Assembly (NCBI RefSeq): GCF_003236335.1
Contig: NZ_POUB01000015.1
Location: forward strand, 1 to 53,636
Direction of reading: 5' to 3'
Origin: Micromonospora deserti
Lineage (GTDB): Bacteria > Actinomycetota > Actinomycetes > Mycobacteriales > Micromonosporaceae
Length of the DNA: 53,636 nt
Both the position numbers and the translations under genes were made by a program. Within the stretch, counting starts at the first letter, position 1, and every line of letters starts with the position of its first letter. The notes below the pieces were generated by a model that was not told the DNA's origin, made no database searches, and saw only the letters and a list, made by a program, of their open reading frames with translations. This document shows, piece after piece, positions 15,828 through 23,977 of this stretch.

Positions 15828-16784
15828 ATGTCCAGAGCCAGACGCGCCGCCGCCGCCACCGCCGCTCTGCTGGTGGCCGGTGTCGTGGCCGGCGCCGGGG
15901 CCCCACCGGCGCAGGCGGACCCGGACCGCCCGCGCGACGTCCACCCGCACCTGCGATCGCACCTGGTCGCCTACTACGACTTCGACCACCCGGTGGAGGG
16001 CGACGTCGCGCTCGAACGCGACCAGGGCCGCTCCGGCACCGAGATCGAACTCGTCAACGGCGGCGCCGCCATGCGCGTGCCCGACCGGGCCTACAAGCGC
16101 AGCGGCGACGCGCTGCAGACCCGGCAGGTCAACCCCGCCCAGGCCGGCAACGACGACTGGAAGGCCGGCATCTTCTCGGCCAGCGGCGTCCGCACCCTGC
16201 GCGCCTTCAGCGGCGTGGAGGGCACCACCGTGATGGGCTGGTTCAAGTTGGAGATGGACCAGCCCGCGCTGAACTCCACCACCGCCAACCCCACCGACCG
16301 GTTCAACGCGATCGGGCTGGCCGGCGTGCTGACCGGCGACTCCGACGGCCACGGGGTGCGGGCGCTGCTCGAACTCATCGACGTCAACGGCGAGCTGCGC
16401 CTGGTCGCGCTCGGCCGGCGTCTCGACGGCGGCAACTCGCAGATGTTCGCCGCCGGCGAGGACTGGCGGACCCTGCTGCCGAAGGGGCAGTGGGTGCACC
16501 TCGCCGCCACCTTCGACTTCACCACCGGCGCCATGGCGCTCTATCGCAACGGCCAGCCGGTGGACGGCTTCTACACCCGCACCGGCGACCCGTGGCTGGT
16601 GTCGGGGCCCGGCCCGCACGTGACCACCGCCTCCGACCCCCGGGGCATCAAGATCGGCGGGAGCTTCCCGCAGGACACGCTGGAACGGAACCCCTGCGAC
16701 TGCCGCATGGACGGCCTCATGTTCCTCGACAGCGTGGTCTCGGCGAGCGACGTCGAGAAGCAGTACCGCTACATGGCCCGCTGA
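15828..16784 (+). CDS. secreted LamG / concanavalin A-like domain protein
   Basis: The precursor has 318 residues. The signal peptide is about 1-30 (basic MSRARR, then Ala-rich, ending PPAQADP). The mature protein is one laminin-G-like beta-sandwich of about 230 residues: LRSHLVAYYDFDHPVEGDVA, TVMGWFKLEMDQPALN, KGQWVHLAATFDFTTGAMAL and YRNGQPVDGFYTRTG. It ends CRMDGLMFLDSVVSASDVEK, the usual LamG closing strand. Such domains bind or cleave glycans; no catalytic residues can be assigned. It has its own LacI operator and is followed after 37 bp by the PQQ-type dehydrogenase, so both proteins probably act on the same extracellular substrate. Confidence 0.8.
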   Translation: MSRARRAAAATAALLVAGVVAGAGAPPAQADPDRPRDVHPHLRSHLVAYYDFDHPVEGDVALERDQGRSGTEIELVNGGAAMRVPDRAYKRSGDALQTRQVNPAQAGNDDWKAGIFSASGVRTLRAFSGVEGTTVMGWFKLEMDQPALNSTTANPTDRFNAIGLAGVLTGDSDGHGVRALLELIDVNGELRLVALGRRLDGGNSQMFAAGEDWRTLLPKGQWVHLAATFDFTTGAMALYRNGQPVDGFYTRTGDPWLVSGPGPHVTTASDPRGIKIGGSFPQDTLERNPCDCRMDGLMFLDSVVSASDVEKQYRYMAR

Positions 16785-16821
16785 CCACCCTCGGCACCGT
16801 CCCACCGAGAAGGAGATTCGC

Positions 16822-18912
16822 GTGCGCAGTAACGGCAGGATCCGCAGATCCGCCCTGGCGGCCGGGCTGACGGCCGCCACCCTCGTCCTGTCCACCCTGG
16901 TCGCCGGCCCCGCCCGGGCCGCCGACCCGGTCTACGACCCGATCCCCGAGATGCCGACCCAGTCCCGGCTCGGGCTGGTCCTCACCGAGTACGTCAGCTT
17001 CCCGCAGTCGTTCCCCAACCCGGCCCCGGTCGACCAGCGGCTGATGCGGACCGCCCGGATCAACACGATCATGGAGCTGCCGGACGGCTCCGGCCGCCGT
17101 GCCGTACCCGACCTTAACGGCAACCTCTACCTGGTCGAGGACGGCGTGCCGCACGTCTACCTCGACGTGGCAGCCACGTTCGCCCCGCAGTTCTTCTCCG
17201 GTCGCGGCCTCGGCCAGGGCTTCGGGTACGTCGCGTTCCACCCGGAGTTCGGCACCAACGGCCGGTTCTACACCATCCACACCGAACGGGCCTCGGCCAC
17301 GACCAAGGTCCCGGACTTCGCCCAGACGAACACCGTCTACCACGGCGTCATCACCGAGTGGACGGCGACCGACCCGGCCGCCGACACCTTCGCCGGCAGC
17401 CGCCGTGAGGTACTGCGCATCGGGTTCGGCGGCCAGATCCACGGCGTCCAGGAGATCAACTTCAACCCCACGGCGGAGCGGGACGACAGCGACTACGGCC
17501 TGCTGTATCTCGCCGTCGGCGACGGCGGCCTCGGCGTGCGTAACACCGACCCGCAGAACATGGCCGTGCCGCACGGCAAGCTGCTGCGCATCGACCCGCA
17601 GGGCACCAACTCCGCCAACGGGCGGTACGGCATCCCGCCGTCGAACCCCTTCGTCGGTCAGGACGGCGCGCTCGGCGAGATCTACGCGGTAGGCTTCCGC
17701 GACCCGCACCGGTTCAGCTGGGACCGCGCCACCGGCCGGATGTACCTCGGCCACATCGGTGAGCACTCCGTCGAGGCGATCTACGAGGTCCGCCCCGGAG
17801 ACAACTTCGGCTGGAGCGAGCGGGAGGGCGCCTTCGTCTTCGACAAGACGGCCACGAACCCCTGCAACAAGCTCTTCCCGCTGCCCAACGACGACGAGCG
17901 GTACGGGTACACGTACCCGGTGGCCGCGTACGACCACGACCCGGCACCGGGGTGGAACTGCACCTCGGACGTCGGTGTCGCGGTGGCCGGCGGGTTCGTC
18001 TACCGGGGCCGGGACCTGCCCGCGCTGCGCGGCAAGTACGTCTTCGGTGACCTCGTCGACGGCCGGGTCCTCTACACCGAGGCGCACCAGATGCGCCGTG
18101 GGCGTGGCCTGGCCCCGACCCACCGGCTCGCGTTGTTCGACGCCGCCGGCAACCCGGTGCGGATGCAGGACCTCTCCGGCCCTGGCGCGCCGGGCAACCC
18201 CGAGCGGGTCGACCTGCGCTTCGGCACCGACGCCGCCGGTGAGCTCTACATCCTCGCCAAGGCCAACGGCAAGGTCTGGAAGGTCACCGACACCCGCGAG
18301 TACGCCGGTGGCGATGTCGGCGACACCCGCCTGTACCGGACCGCGGGCGCGGAGAACTGGGCGCCGGTGACCCCGTCGAAGTGGCAGTTCACCAACGACG
18401 AGGTCATCCTCGCCGAGGCGGGCGTCAGCCGGCCCGGCCCCCGTCGGCCGTTCGAGTACGCCGTCCTGACCGCCGGGCCGCAGTGGTCGTCGGTCGAGGT
18501 GGAGGCGCGGGTACGGCTCGACACCCCGGTGGAGGTGACCAACCGGGACGTGATCATCGTCTTCGGCTGGCGGTCGGACACGGAGTTCTACTACGCGCAC
18601 CTGTCCACCGACAACACGATCTACCCGCACAACGGCATTTTCAAGGTCAACAACGCCGACCGGGAGCGGATCGACCACCAGTGGAACGGCCGGTCCCGCG
18701 GCGCGAACCCGGCGATCACCGACGCCGACTGGCACAAGGTTCGGGTGGTGCACCTGCCGGCCACCGGCGAGATCGCGGTGTATGTCGACGGGCGCAAGGA
18801 CCCGGTGATGACCGCGAAGGACACCACGTTCGGCTCCGGACGGGTCGGCTTCGGCTCGTTCGACAACGTCGGCCGACTGCGTCACCTCACGGTGACCGGG
18901 ACGCCGGCCTGA
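16822..18912 (+). CDS. secreted PQQ-type sugar dehydrogenase with C-terminal concanavalin A-like domain
   Basis: The precursor has 696 residues with a GTG start after gaaggagattcgc. The signal peptide is about 1-34. Residues about 60-490 form a six-bladed soluble glucose-dehydrogenase propeller: GLGQGFGYVAFHPEFGTNGR, YLAVGDGGLGVRNTDPQN, HGKLLRIDPQGTNSANGRYG, GEIYAVGFRDPHRFSWDRAT, GHIGEHSVEAIYEVRPGDNF and VFGDLVDGRVLYTEA. The family oxidises sugar hydroxyls with PQQ. After about residue 495 comes a separate beta-sandwich of about 200 residues (EVEARVRLDTPVEVTNRDVI, EFYYAHLSTDNTIYPHNGIF, DADWHKVRVVHLPATGEIAV, GSGRVGFGSFDNVGRLRHLT) resembling LamG or the DUF1080 (3-keto-disaccharide hydrolase) superfamily. 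Such a fusion could oxidise and bind, or oxidise and cleave, one glycoside. No PQQ synthesis genes are in the window. Confidence 0.8.
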   Translation: MRSNGRIRRSALAAGLTAATLVLSTLVAGPARAADPVYDPIPEMPTQSRLGLVLTEYVSFPQSFPNPAPVDQRLMRTARINTIMELPDGSGRRAVPDLNGNLYLVEDGVPHVYLDVAATFAPQFFSGRGLGQGFGYVAFHPEFGTNGRFYTIHTERASATTKVPDFAQTNTVYHGVITEWTATDPAADTFAGSRREVLRIGFGGQIHGVQEINFNPTAERDDSDYGLLYLAVGDGGLGVRNTDPQNMAVPHGKLLRIDPQGTNSANGRYGIPPSNPFVGQDGALGEIYAVGFRDPHRFSWDRATGRMYLGHIGEHSVEAIYEVRPGDNFGWSEREGAFVFDKTATNPCNKLFPLPNDDERYGYTYPVAAYDHDPAPGWNCTSDVGVAVAGGFVYRGRDLPALRGKYVFGDLVDGRVLYTEAHQMRRGRGLAPTHRLALFDAAGNPVRMQDLSGPGAPGNPERVDLRFGTDAAGELYILAKANGKVWKVTDTREYAGGDVGDTRLYRTAGAENWAPVTPSKWQFTNDEVILAEAGVSRPGPRRPFEYAVLTAGPQWSSVEVEARVRLDTPVEVTNRDVIIVFGWRSDTEFYYAHLSTDNTIYPHNGIFKVNNADRERIDHQWNGRSRGANPAITDADWHKVRVVHLPATGEIAVYVDGRKDPVMTAKDTTFGSGRVGFGSFDNVGRLRHLTVTGTPA

Positions 18913-18918
18913 CCGGGC

Positions 18919-18960
18919 CCGGCGGGGAACGGCGGCGGCGCTGCCGCCGTTCCCCGCCGG
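18919..18960 (+). terminator. strong hairpin terminator after the PQQ dehydrogenase gene
   Basis: A perfect 18-bp stem (18919-18936 with 18943-18960; the arms contain cggggaacgg and ccgttccccg) has a six-base loop ggcgct. It lies just after the stop at 18910-18912 and separates this transcript from the Gfo/Idh/MocA operon. Confidence 0.85.
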
Positions 18961-18995
18961 CGTACCGGCACCCGGGAAGACCGGGACGAGGTCAC

Positions 18996-19016
18996 GGCAC
19001 CCGGCAGTCGGGTGCC
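18996..19016. promoter_or_regulatory. inverted repeat upstream of the Gfo/Idh/MocA operon
   Basis: The arms ggcacccg (18996-19003) and cgggtgcc (19009-19016) are perfectly complementary with a 5-base spacer, 30 bp before the start at 19046. It could be an operator or a leader hairpin. A weak half-site resembling the LacI box (gcgctta at 19025-19031) lies just downstream. Confidence 0.35.
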
Positions 19017-19045
19017 CGTAGGACGCGCTTACCTGGAGGGTGGCG

Positions 19046-20200
19046 ATGACGGCACGTGTCCCGATAGGGATCGTCATGAACGGCGTGACCGGGCGGATGG
19101 GCTACCGGCAGCATCTGGTCCGGTCCCTGCTCGCGATCCGCGAGCAGGGCGGCGTCCCGCTGCGCGGCGGTGGTCGGCTCTGGCCGGAACTCGTCCTGGT
19201 CGGCCGCAACGAGGCCAAGCTGCGCGACGTCGCGGCCCGGCACGGGCTCACCGAGTGGACCACCGACCTCGCCGCCGCCCTGGCCCGTCCGGACGTCTCC
19301 GTCTACTTCGACGCCCAGGTCACCAGCGAGCGGGAGAAGGCGATCCGACTCGCCATCGACGCGGGTAGGCACATCTACACCGAGAAGCCCACCGCGACCA
19401 CCCTGTCCGGCGCGGTCGAGCTGGCCCGCGCCGCCGACGCGGCGGGTGTGCGGCACGGCGTCGTGCAGGACAAGCTCTTCCTCCCCGGCCTGCGCAAGCT
19501 CGACCGGCTGGTGCGCGGCGGGTTCTTCGGCCGGATCCTGTCGGTGCGCGGCGAGTTCGGCTACTGGGTCTTCGAGGGCGACTGGCAGGAGGCGCAGCGC
19601 CCGAGCTGGAACTACCGGGCAGCCGACGGCGGTGGCATCGTGGTCGACATGTTCCCGCACTGGCACTACGTGCTGGAGCAGATCTTCGCGCCGGTGCGGG
19701 CGGTCACCGCGCACGTCACCACCCACATCCCGCAGCGGTGGGACGAGGACGGCCAGCCCTACGACGCGACCGCGGACGACGCCGCGTACGCCATCTTCGA
19801 ACTCGACGGGGGAGTGGTCGCCCAGATCAACTCGTCCTGGGCGGTCCGGGTCAACCGGGACGAACTGGTGGAGTTCCAGGTGGACGGCACCGAGGGCAGC
19901 GCGGTCGCCGGCCTGCGCCGCTGCCGCGTGCAGCACCGCGCCAGCACGCCGAAGCCGGTCTGGAACCCCGACCTGCCGTCCACCGACGACTTCCGGTCGC
20001 AGTGGCAGGAGGTGCCGGACAACGACGTGTACGACAACGGGTTCAAGGCGCAGTGGGAGATGTTCCTGCGGCACGTCGCCGAGGACGCCCCGTACACCTG
20101 GGACCTGTGGTCCGGGGCACGCGGCGTGCAGCTGGCCGAGCTGGGCCTGCGGTCGGCGCGCGAGGGCCGGCGCGTGGAGATTCCGGAGCTGGCGCCGTGA
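19046..20200 (+). CDS. Gfo/Idh/MocA-family sugar dehydrogenase
   Basis: The protein has 384 residues. The ATG at 19046 is preferred over the GTG at 19040 because ggaggg stands about 6 bases before it. The N-terminal Rossmann fold begins IGIVMNGVTGRMGYRQHLVR; the family EKP motif appears in HIYTEKPTATTLSGAVELAR (about 109-128), and the C-terminal beta-sheet domain includes FGYWVFEGDWQEAQRP, DMFPHWHYVLEQIF and AVAGLRRCRVQH. These enzymes reversibly oxidise sugars, inositols or their derivatives with NAD(P). The stop overlaps the DUF993 start by 4 bp. A role in handling an oxidised (keto) sugar fits the PQQ dehydrogenase upstream, but the substrate is unknown. Confidence 0.88.
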   Translation: MTARVPIGIVMNGVTGRMGYRQHLVRSLLAIREQGGVPLRGGGRLWPELVLVGRNEAKLRDVAARHGLTEWTTDLAAALARPDVSVYFDAQVTSEREKAIRLAIDAGRHIYTEKPTATTLSGAVELARAADAAGVRHGVVQDKLFLPGLRKLDRLVRGGFFGRILSVRGEFGYWVFEGDWQEAQRPSWNYRAADGGGIVVDMFPHWHYVLEQIFAPVRAVTAHVTTHIPQRWDEDGQPYDATADDAAYAIFELDGGVVAQINSSWAVRVNRDELVEFQVDGTEGSAVAGLRRCRVQHRASTPKPVWNPDLPSTDDFRSQWQEVPDNDVYDNGFKAQWEMFLRHVAEDAPYTWDLWSGARGVQLAELGLRSAREGRRVEIPELAP

Positions 20201-21348
20201 ACACCACGCTCAACCTGCCCGACGGCACGATCACCCTGTCCGGCCAGGGTGGCGAGCACGCCGCGCCCGGCGCGCGCTTCACCGGCCGGGTCGCGTACGC
20301 CGCGGCGCACGTCGTCGCCGACCCGCGGGCCGAGAACGTCCCCGGCGCGCCCGCCGCCGTCGACTGGGACGCCACGCTCGCGTTCCGCCGGTACCTGTGG
20401 TCGCACGGGTTCGGCGTCGCCGAGGCCATGGACACCGCCCAGCGTGGCATGGGGCTGGACTACCCGACGGCCCGCGAACTGGTGCGCCGCTCGGCGGCGG
20501 CGGCCCGGGCCGAGGGGGGCGCGATCTGCGCGGGCGTGGCCACCGACCAGTTGCCGGCCGGCCCGGCCACCCTCGAGGAGATCCGCAAGGCGTACGCCGA
20601 GCAGCTCGCCGACGTGCAGGACGCCGGCGCCCGGCCGGTGCTGATGTGCAGCCGTCACCTCGCCGCGGCGGCCCGTTCCGCCGACGACTACCTCGACGTG
20701 TACGGCCGGCTGATCGACGACGCGGACGGCCCGGTGGTGCTGCACTGGCTCGGTCCCGCCTTCGACCCGGCCCTCGCCGGCTACTGGGGCGACCCCGACC
20801 CGGCCCGGGCCGCCGACACCGTGGTGGCGCTGATCGCGGCGCACGCCGGCAAGGTCGACGGGATCAAGCTGTCGCTGTTGGACGAGGACTTCGAGGTCGC
20901 GCTGCGCCGGCGGTTGCCGGCCGGGGTGCGCCTCTACACCGGCGACGACTTCAACTACCCGGCGCTGATCCGCGGCGACGACCAGGGCCACTCGGACGCG
21001 CTGCTCGGCGTTCTGGCCGCCATCGCGCCGCCGGCCGCCGCCGCGCTGCGCGCTCTCGACGCCGGTGACCCGGGGACGTACGACCGGCTGCTCGCACCGA
21101 CGCTGCCGTTGGCCCGGCACCTGTTCGGCGCGCCGACGTTCTACTACAAGACCGGCATCGTGTTCCTGGCCTGGCTCGCCGGGCACCAGGACCACTTCAC
21201 CATGGTGGGCGGGCTGCAGTCCGGCCGGTCGCCGGCCCACCTGGCCCGGCTGCTCCGGCTGGCCGACGCCGCCGGCCTGCTGCCCGACGCCGAGCTGGCC
21301 GCGCACCGGGCGCGGGCGTACCTGATTACCGCAGGGGTGGCGCAGTGA
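20197..21348 (+). CDS. DUF993 family protein (TIM-barrel, aldolase-like)
   Basis: The protein has 383 residues with a GTG start in a gtga overlap. Typical DUF993 text is present: TGRVAYAAAHVVADPRAENV, AAVDWDATLAFRRYLWSHGF, VAEAMDTAQRGMGLDYPTAR, GPVVLHWLGPAFDPALAGYW, KVDGIKLSLLDEDFE and GVRLYTGDDFNYPALIRGDD. The family is distantly related to dihydrodipicolinate-synthase-type lyases. The Lys in GIKLSLLD (about 226) sits where a Schiff-base lysine would be expected, so a retro-aldol or dehydratase step on a keto-sugar is my inference. The Gfo/DUF993/isomerase trio is, to my knowledge, a recurring actinobacterial gene set without an assigned pathway. Confidence 0.85.
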   Translation: MNTTLNLPDGTITLSGQGGEHAAPGARFTGRVAYAAAHVVADPRAENVPGAPAAVDWDATLAFRRYLWSHGFGVAEAMDTAQRGMGLDYPTARELVRRSAAAARAEGGAICAGVATDQLPAGPATLEEIRKAYAEQLADVQDAGARPVLMCSRHLAAAARSADDYLDVYGRLIDDADGPVVLHWLGPAFDPALAGYWGDPDPARAADTVVALIAAHAGKVDGIKLSLLDEDFEVALRRRLPAGVRLYTGDDFNYPALIRGDDQGHSDALLGVLAAIAPPAAAALRALDAGDPGTYDRLLAPTLPLARHLFGAPTFYYKTGIVFLAWLAGHQDHFTMVGGLQSGRSPAHLARLLRLADAAGLLPDAELAAHRARAYLITAGVAQ

Positions 21349-22148
21349 AGCGGTTCGCGCTCAACTCGGCCACCACCAAACGGTGGCCGCTGCCCGAGCT
21401 GGTCGCCGGCTGCGTCGACGCCGGCGTTCCCGGGGTCGGGCTGTGGCGGGAGGACCTGGCGGCGTACGGCGTCGACAACGCCGCGGCACTGGTGCGCGAG
21501 GCCGGCCTCGCCGTCACCTCGCTGTGCCGGGGCGGCTTCTTCGACGCCCCGGGCTGGCTGGAGGAGAACCGGCGGGCGATCGACGAGGCGGCCGCGGTCG
21601 GCGCGCCGGTGCTGGTGCTGGTCTCCGGCGGGCTGCCGGCCGGCAGCCGCGACCTCGACGCCGCCCGGGCCCACGTCGGCGAGGCGATCGGGGCGCTCGT
21701 CCCGCACGCGCAGGCCGCCGGGGTACGGCTCGCCGTCGAGCCGCTGCACCCGATGTTCTGCTCGGACCGGTGCGTGGTCGCGAGCCTCGGCCAGGCGCTC
21801 GACCTGGCCGACCCGTACCCGCCCGAGGCGGTGGGCGTCGTCATCGACACCTACCACCTGTGGTGGGACGACCAGGTGTGGACGCAGATCGCGCGGGCCG
21901 GGCGGGAGAACCGGATCGCCTGCTTCCAGGTCGCCGACTGGGTGACGCCGCTGCCGGCCGGGGTGCTGCTCGGCCGGGGGCTGCCCGGGACCGGCTGCGT
22001 CGAGCTGCGCCGCTTCCGGGAGGCCGTGGACGCCGCCGGGTACGCCGGCCCGGTCGAGGTGGAGGTCTTCGCCGAGCAGGTGTGGGCGCGTCCCGGCCGT
22101 GCGGTGCTCGACGAGGCGATCGCCGGCTACCTCACCCACGTGGCCTGA
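21345..22148 (+). CDS. sugar phosphate isomerase/epimerase family TIM barrel
   Basis: The protein has 267 residues. The GTG start at 21345 overlaps the DUF993 stop (gtga). AP-endonuclease-2/xylose-isomerase-like motifs are VTSLCRGGFFDAPGWLEENR, VLVLVSGGLPAGSRDLDAAR, VRLAVEPLHPMFCSDRCVVA (metal-binding Glu in VEP), VVIDTYHLWWDDQVW (DTYHLWWD) and YAGPVEVEVFAEQVW (final metal Glu). These residues form the divalent-metal site of keto/aldo isomerases and 2- or 3-epimerases in this fold. It is the last gene of the operon, followed by a hairpin terminator. Confidence 0.88.
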   Translation: MKRFALNSATTKRWPLPELVAGCVDAGVPGVGLWREDLAAYGVDNAAALVREAGLAVTSLCRGGFFDAPGWLEENRRAIDEAAAVGAPVLVLVSGGLPAGSRDLDAARAHVGEAIGALVPHAQAAGVRLAVEPLHPMFCSDRCVVASLGQALDLADPYPPEAVGVVIDTYHLWWDDQVWTQIARAGRENRIACFQVADWVTPLPAGVLLGRGLPGTGCVELRRFREAVDAAGYAGPVEVEVFAEQVWARPGRAVLDEAIAGYLTHVA

Positions 22149-22169
22149 CCGGGGCCGCGTCCGCCCAGG

Positions 22170-22205
22170 GGTGCCGCGGTGGCCCGGATCGGCCACCGTG
22201 GCACC
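22170..22205 (+). terminator. hairpin terminator after the isomerase gene
   Basis: A 15-bp stem with one mismatch (22170-22184 and 22191-22205; arms contain cggtggcc and ggccaccg) has loop cggatc, 22 bp after the stop. The following 60 bp repeat a G-rich unit (gggcggcgtggcgc, roughly three imperfect copies) with no clear role. Confidence 0.7.
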
Positions 22206-22283
22206 GTGGGCGGCGTGGCGCTGTGGGGGGCGTGGCGCTTGGGCGGCGTGGCGCACCGTGGGCGGCGACCGGGCCGGCGGCGG

Positions 22284-23876
22284 TCAGGACACGCCGAGGC
22301 GGGCGATCGGCTCGACCAGTTCCCGCTCCTCGTAGGACAGGTGGGATAGCAGCGTGTCGCTGAGCAGGTCGACCGCGGCGCGCAGCTCGGCCATCCCGTC
22401 CGGCACGGAGACGAACGCGACCAGGGCGCGGTCCACCCGTTCCAGGACGTCGTGGATGAGGTGGTGCTCCTGTTCCAGCCGGTCGATGACCGGGGCGAGC
22501 CGGGCGTCGGCGCGGCGCAGGTGCGGGAACAACGACCGGTCCTCGAGGGTGTGGTGGGTGGTGACCAGCCGGCAGTACGACTCGCAGTAGGTGCCCAGCG
22601 TCCACTTGTTCTGCCGCATGGTCATCGTGTTGATGTGGGAGCGGGCGGTGCCGGCGTCCATCGTCCCGGCCGCGACCTGCTCGATGAGGTCGTAGATCTG
22701 CGCCAGCTCGGCGCGCAGCCCGTCGTGCACGTCGACGAGGTGCTGGCCGCTGGCCAGATCGTGCGGGGTGTAGGTGCGGTCCGGGTCGCGCGCCGGGCCG
22801 GTGGGGCGGGCGGACTCGTCCCAGACCCGGACGCCGCTGCGGCGGATGCCGTCGTCGGGGGTCGGCACGACGGTGAAGGCGCCGGGACTCACTGACGTGG
22901 GCCGCTCCGCCGGCCGCGCGGTACGGGCCGGCACCGCTGGCTCCGCCGGCCCGGCTGCGGCGGTGGCGGCGGTGGACTGTTCGGCGGAGGACCGTTCGGT
23001 GGCGACGAACTCGCGAACGGCGGGCGCGACCTCGGCGGCGAAGCGGCGCAGGTCGTCGGGGTCGTCGCTGGCCAGGATGAAGGTGCTGATGCCGTCGGTC
23101 AGGGCCAGGTCGGCCAGCTCCTCGGCCCACTGCTCGGCGGGCCCGTGCAGCGGGCCCCGGCCGGCCGGGGTGAACCGGCCGTTGATGTTGAGCAGCCGGC
23201 GTACGGCGGCGGGCTCACGCCCGGCCTGCCGCGCGGCGTCGTCGATGATCGCGTTGCCCTTGGCGAGGTCGCCGGGTTGCAGGTAGCCCAGCGACGGCAG
23301 CCAGCCGTCGGCGTGGCGGCCGGTCAGCGCGAGCATCCGGGGCTTGTAGGCGCCGAGCCAGATGCCGATGTCGTGGGCGGGCGCCGGGCCGCGCTTGGCA
23401 CCGACCACGCGGTGGAATTCGCCGTCGACGCGGACACCGCCCCGGGCCTGGGCGTCCCAGACCTGGCGGATGATCTCGATGGCCTCCTCCAGGGCCTGCA
23501 CGCCCTGGCCGGGAGAGAGCTTGCGCCCGCCCATCGCCTCGATGGCGTCCCAGAACGCTCCGGCGCCCAGGCCCAGCTCGATCCGACCGCCACTGAGCAG
23601 GTCGAGGCTCGCCACGCCGCGGGCGAGCACCGCCGGCGGCCGCAGCGGGAGGTTCGTGACGTTGGCGGACAGGTGGACCCTGCTGGTACGCGCGGCGACG
23701 AAGCTCAGCAGCGTCCAGGTGTCCAGGTGGGCCGGCTGGTACGGGTGGTCCTGGAAGGTGACCAGGTCCAGCCCGACCTGCTCGGCGAGGGCGGCGAGCG
23801 CCACCACCCGGGCCGGGTCGGCGTTGCCGGGCGTCAGGAACGACCCGAAGGTCAGCGGGTGGCCGTAGTCGCTCAT
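22284..23876 (-). CDS. LLM-class flavin/F420-dependent oxidoreductase fused to a hemerythrin domain
   Basis: The protein has 530 residues; ATG at 23876 with ggaaggga 5 bases upstream. Residues 1-295 are a luciferase-like monooxygenase barrel: PLTFGSFLTPGNADPARVVA, GLDLVTFQDHPYQPAHLDTW, VHLSANVTNLPLRPPAVLAR and LSGGRIELGLGAGAFWDAIE. A Pro/Ala-rich linker (about 297-350) leads to a hemerythrin HHE bundle (about 385-530) with the usual His/Glu ligands: DLASGQHLVDVHDGLRAEL, TTHHTLEDRSLFPHL, EQEHHLIHDVLERVD and SHLSYEERELVEPIA. Hemerythrin domains bind a non-haem di-iron centre that senses or carries O2 or NO. The fusion implies an O2- or redox-linked reaction; the substrate is unknown. It is divergent from a MarR gene with an inverted-repeat operator between them. 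Confidence 0.88.
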   Translation of the reverse strand: MSDYGHPLTFGSFLTPGNADPARVVALAALAEQVGLDLVTFQDHPYQPAHLDTWTLLSFVAARTSRVHLSANVTNLPLRPPAVLARGVASLDLLSGGRIELGLGAGAFWDAIEAMGGRKLSPGQGVQALEEAIEIIRQVWDAQARGGVRVDGEFHRVVGAKRGPAPAHDIGIWLGAYKPRMLALTGRHADGWLPSLGYLQPGDLAKGNAIIDDAARQAGREPAAVRRLLNINGRFTPAGRGPLHGPAEQWAEELADLALTDGISTFILASDDPDDLRRFAAEVAPAVREFVATERSSAEQSTAATAAAGPAEPAVPARTARPAERPTSVSPGAFTVVPTPDDGIRRSGVRVWDESARPTGPARDPDRTYTPHDLASGQHLVDVHDGLRAELAQIYDLIEQVAAGTMDAGTARSHINTMTMRQNKWTLGTYCESYCRLVTTHHTLEDRSLFPHLRRADARLAPVIDRLEQEHHLIHDVLERVDRALVAFVSVPDGMAELRAAVDLLSDTLLSHLSYEERELVEPIARLGVS

Positions 23877-23912
23877 CGAAGTCCCTTCCAGCTCCCTGAA
23901 GTGTTGCCAGCC

Positions 23913-23937
23913 AGATGTTATGTCATACAGAACATCT
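23913..23937. promoter_or_regulatory. MarR-type operator in the divergent LLM-hemerythrin / MarR promoter
   Basis: Inverted repeat agatgtt (23913-23919) and aacatct (23931-23937) with an 11-base AT-rich spacer. It lies 37 bp from the oxidoreductase start and 40 bp from the marR start, in a marked dip of GC content, as expected for a shared promoter. Confidence 0.7.
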
Positions 23938-23977
23938 TTTGCCAACATGGTCTGTCGCGCTCGGCTATTCTCGACGG

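Noticed and set aside
16717..19077. 786-codon open frame on the minus strand opposite the LamG and PQQ dehydrogenase genes
   Set aside because: Mirror of real plus-strand genes in GC-rich DNA; low-complexity Val/Arg/Gly text without any domain.
22206..22266. G-rich imperfect repeats (gggcggcgtggcgc-like)
   Set aside because: Three degenerate units only, just after a terminator; no link with a gene or known element.
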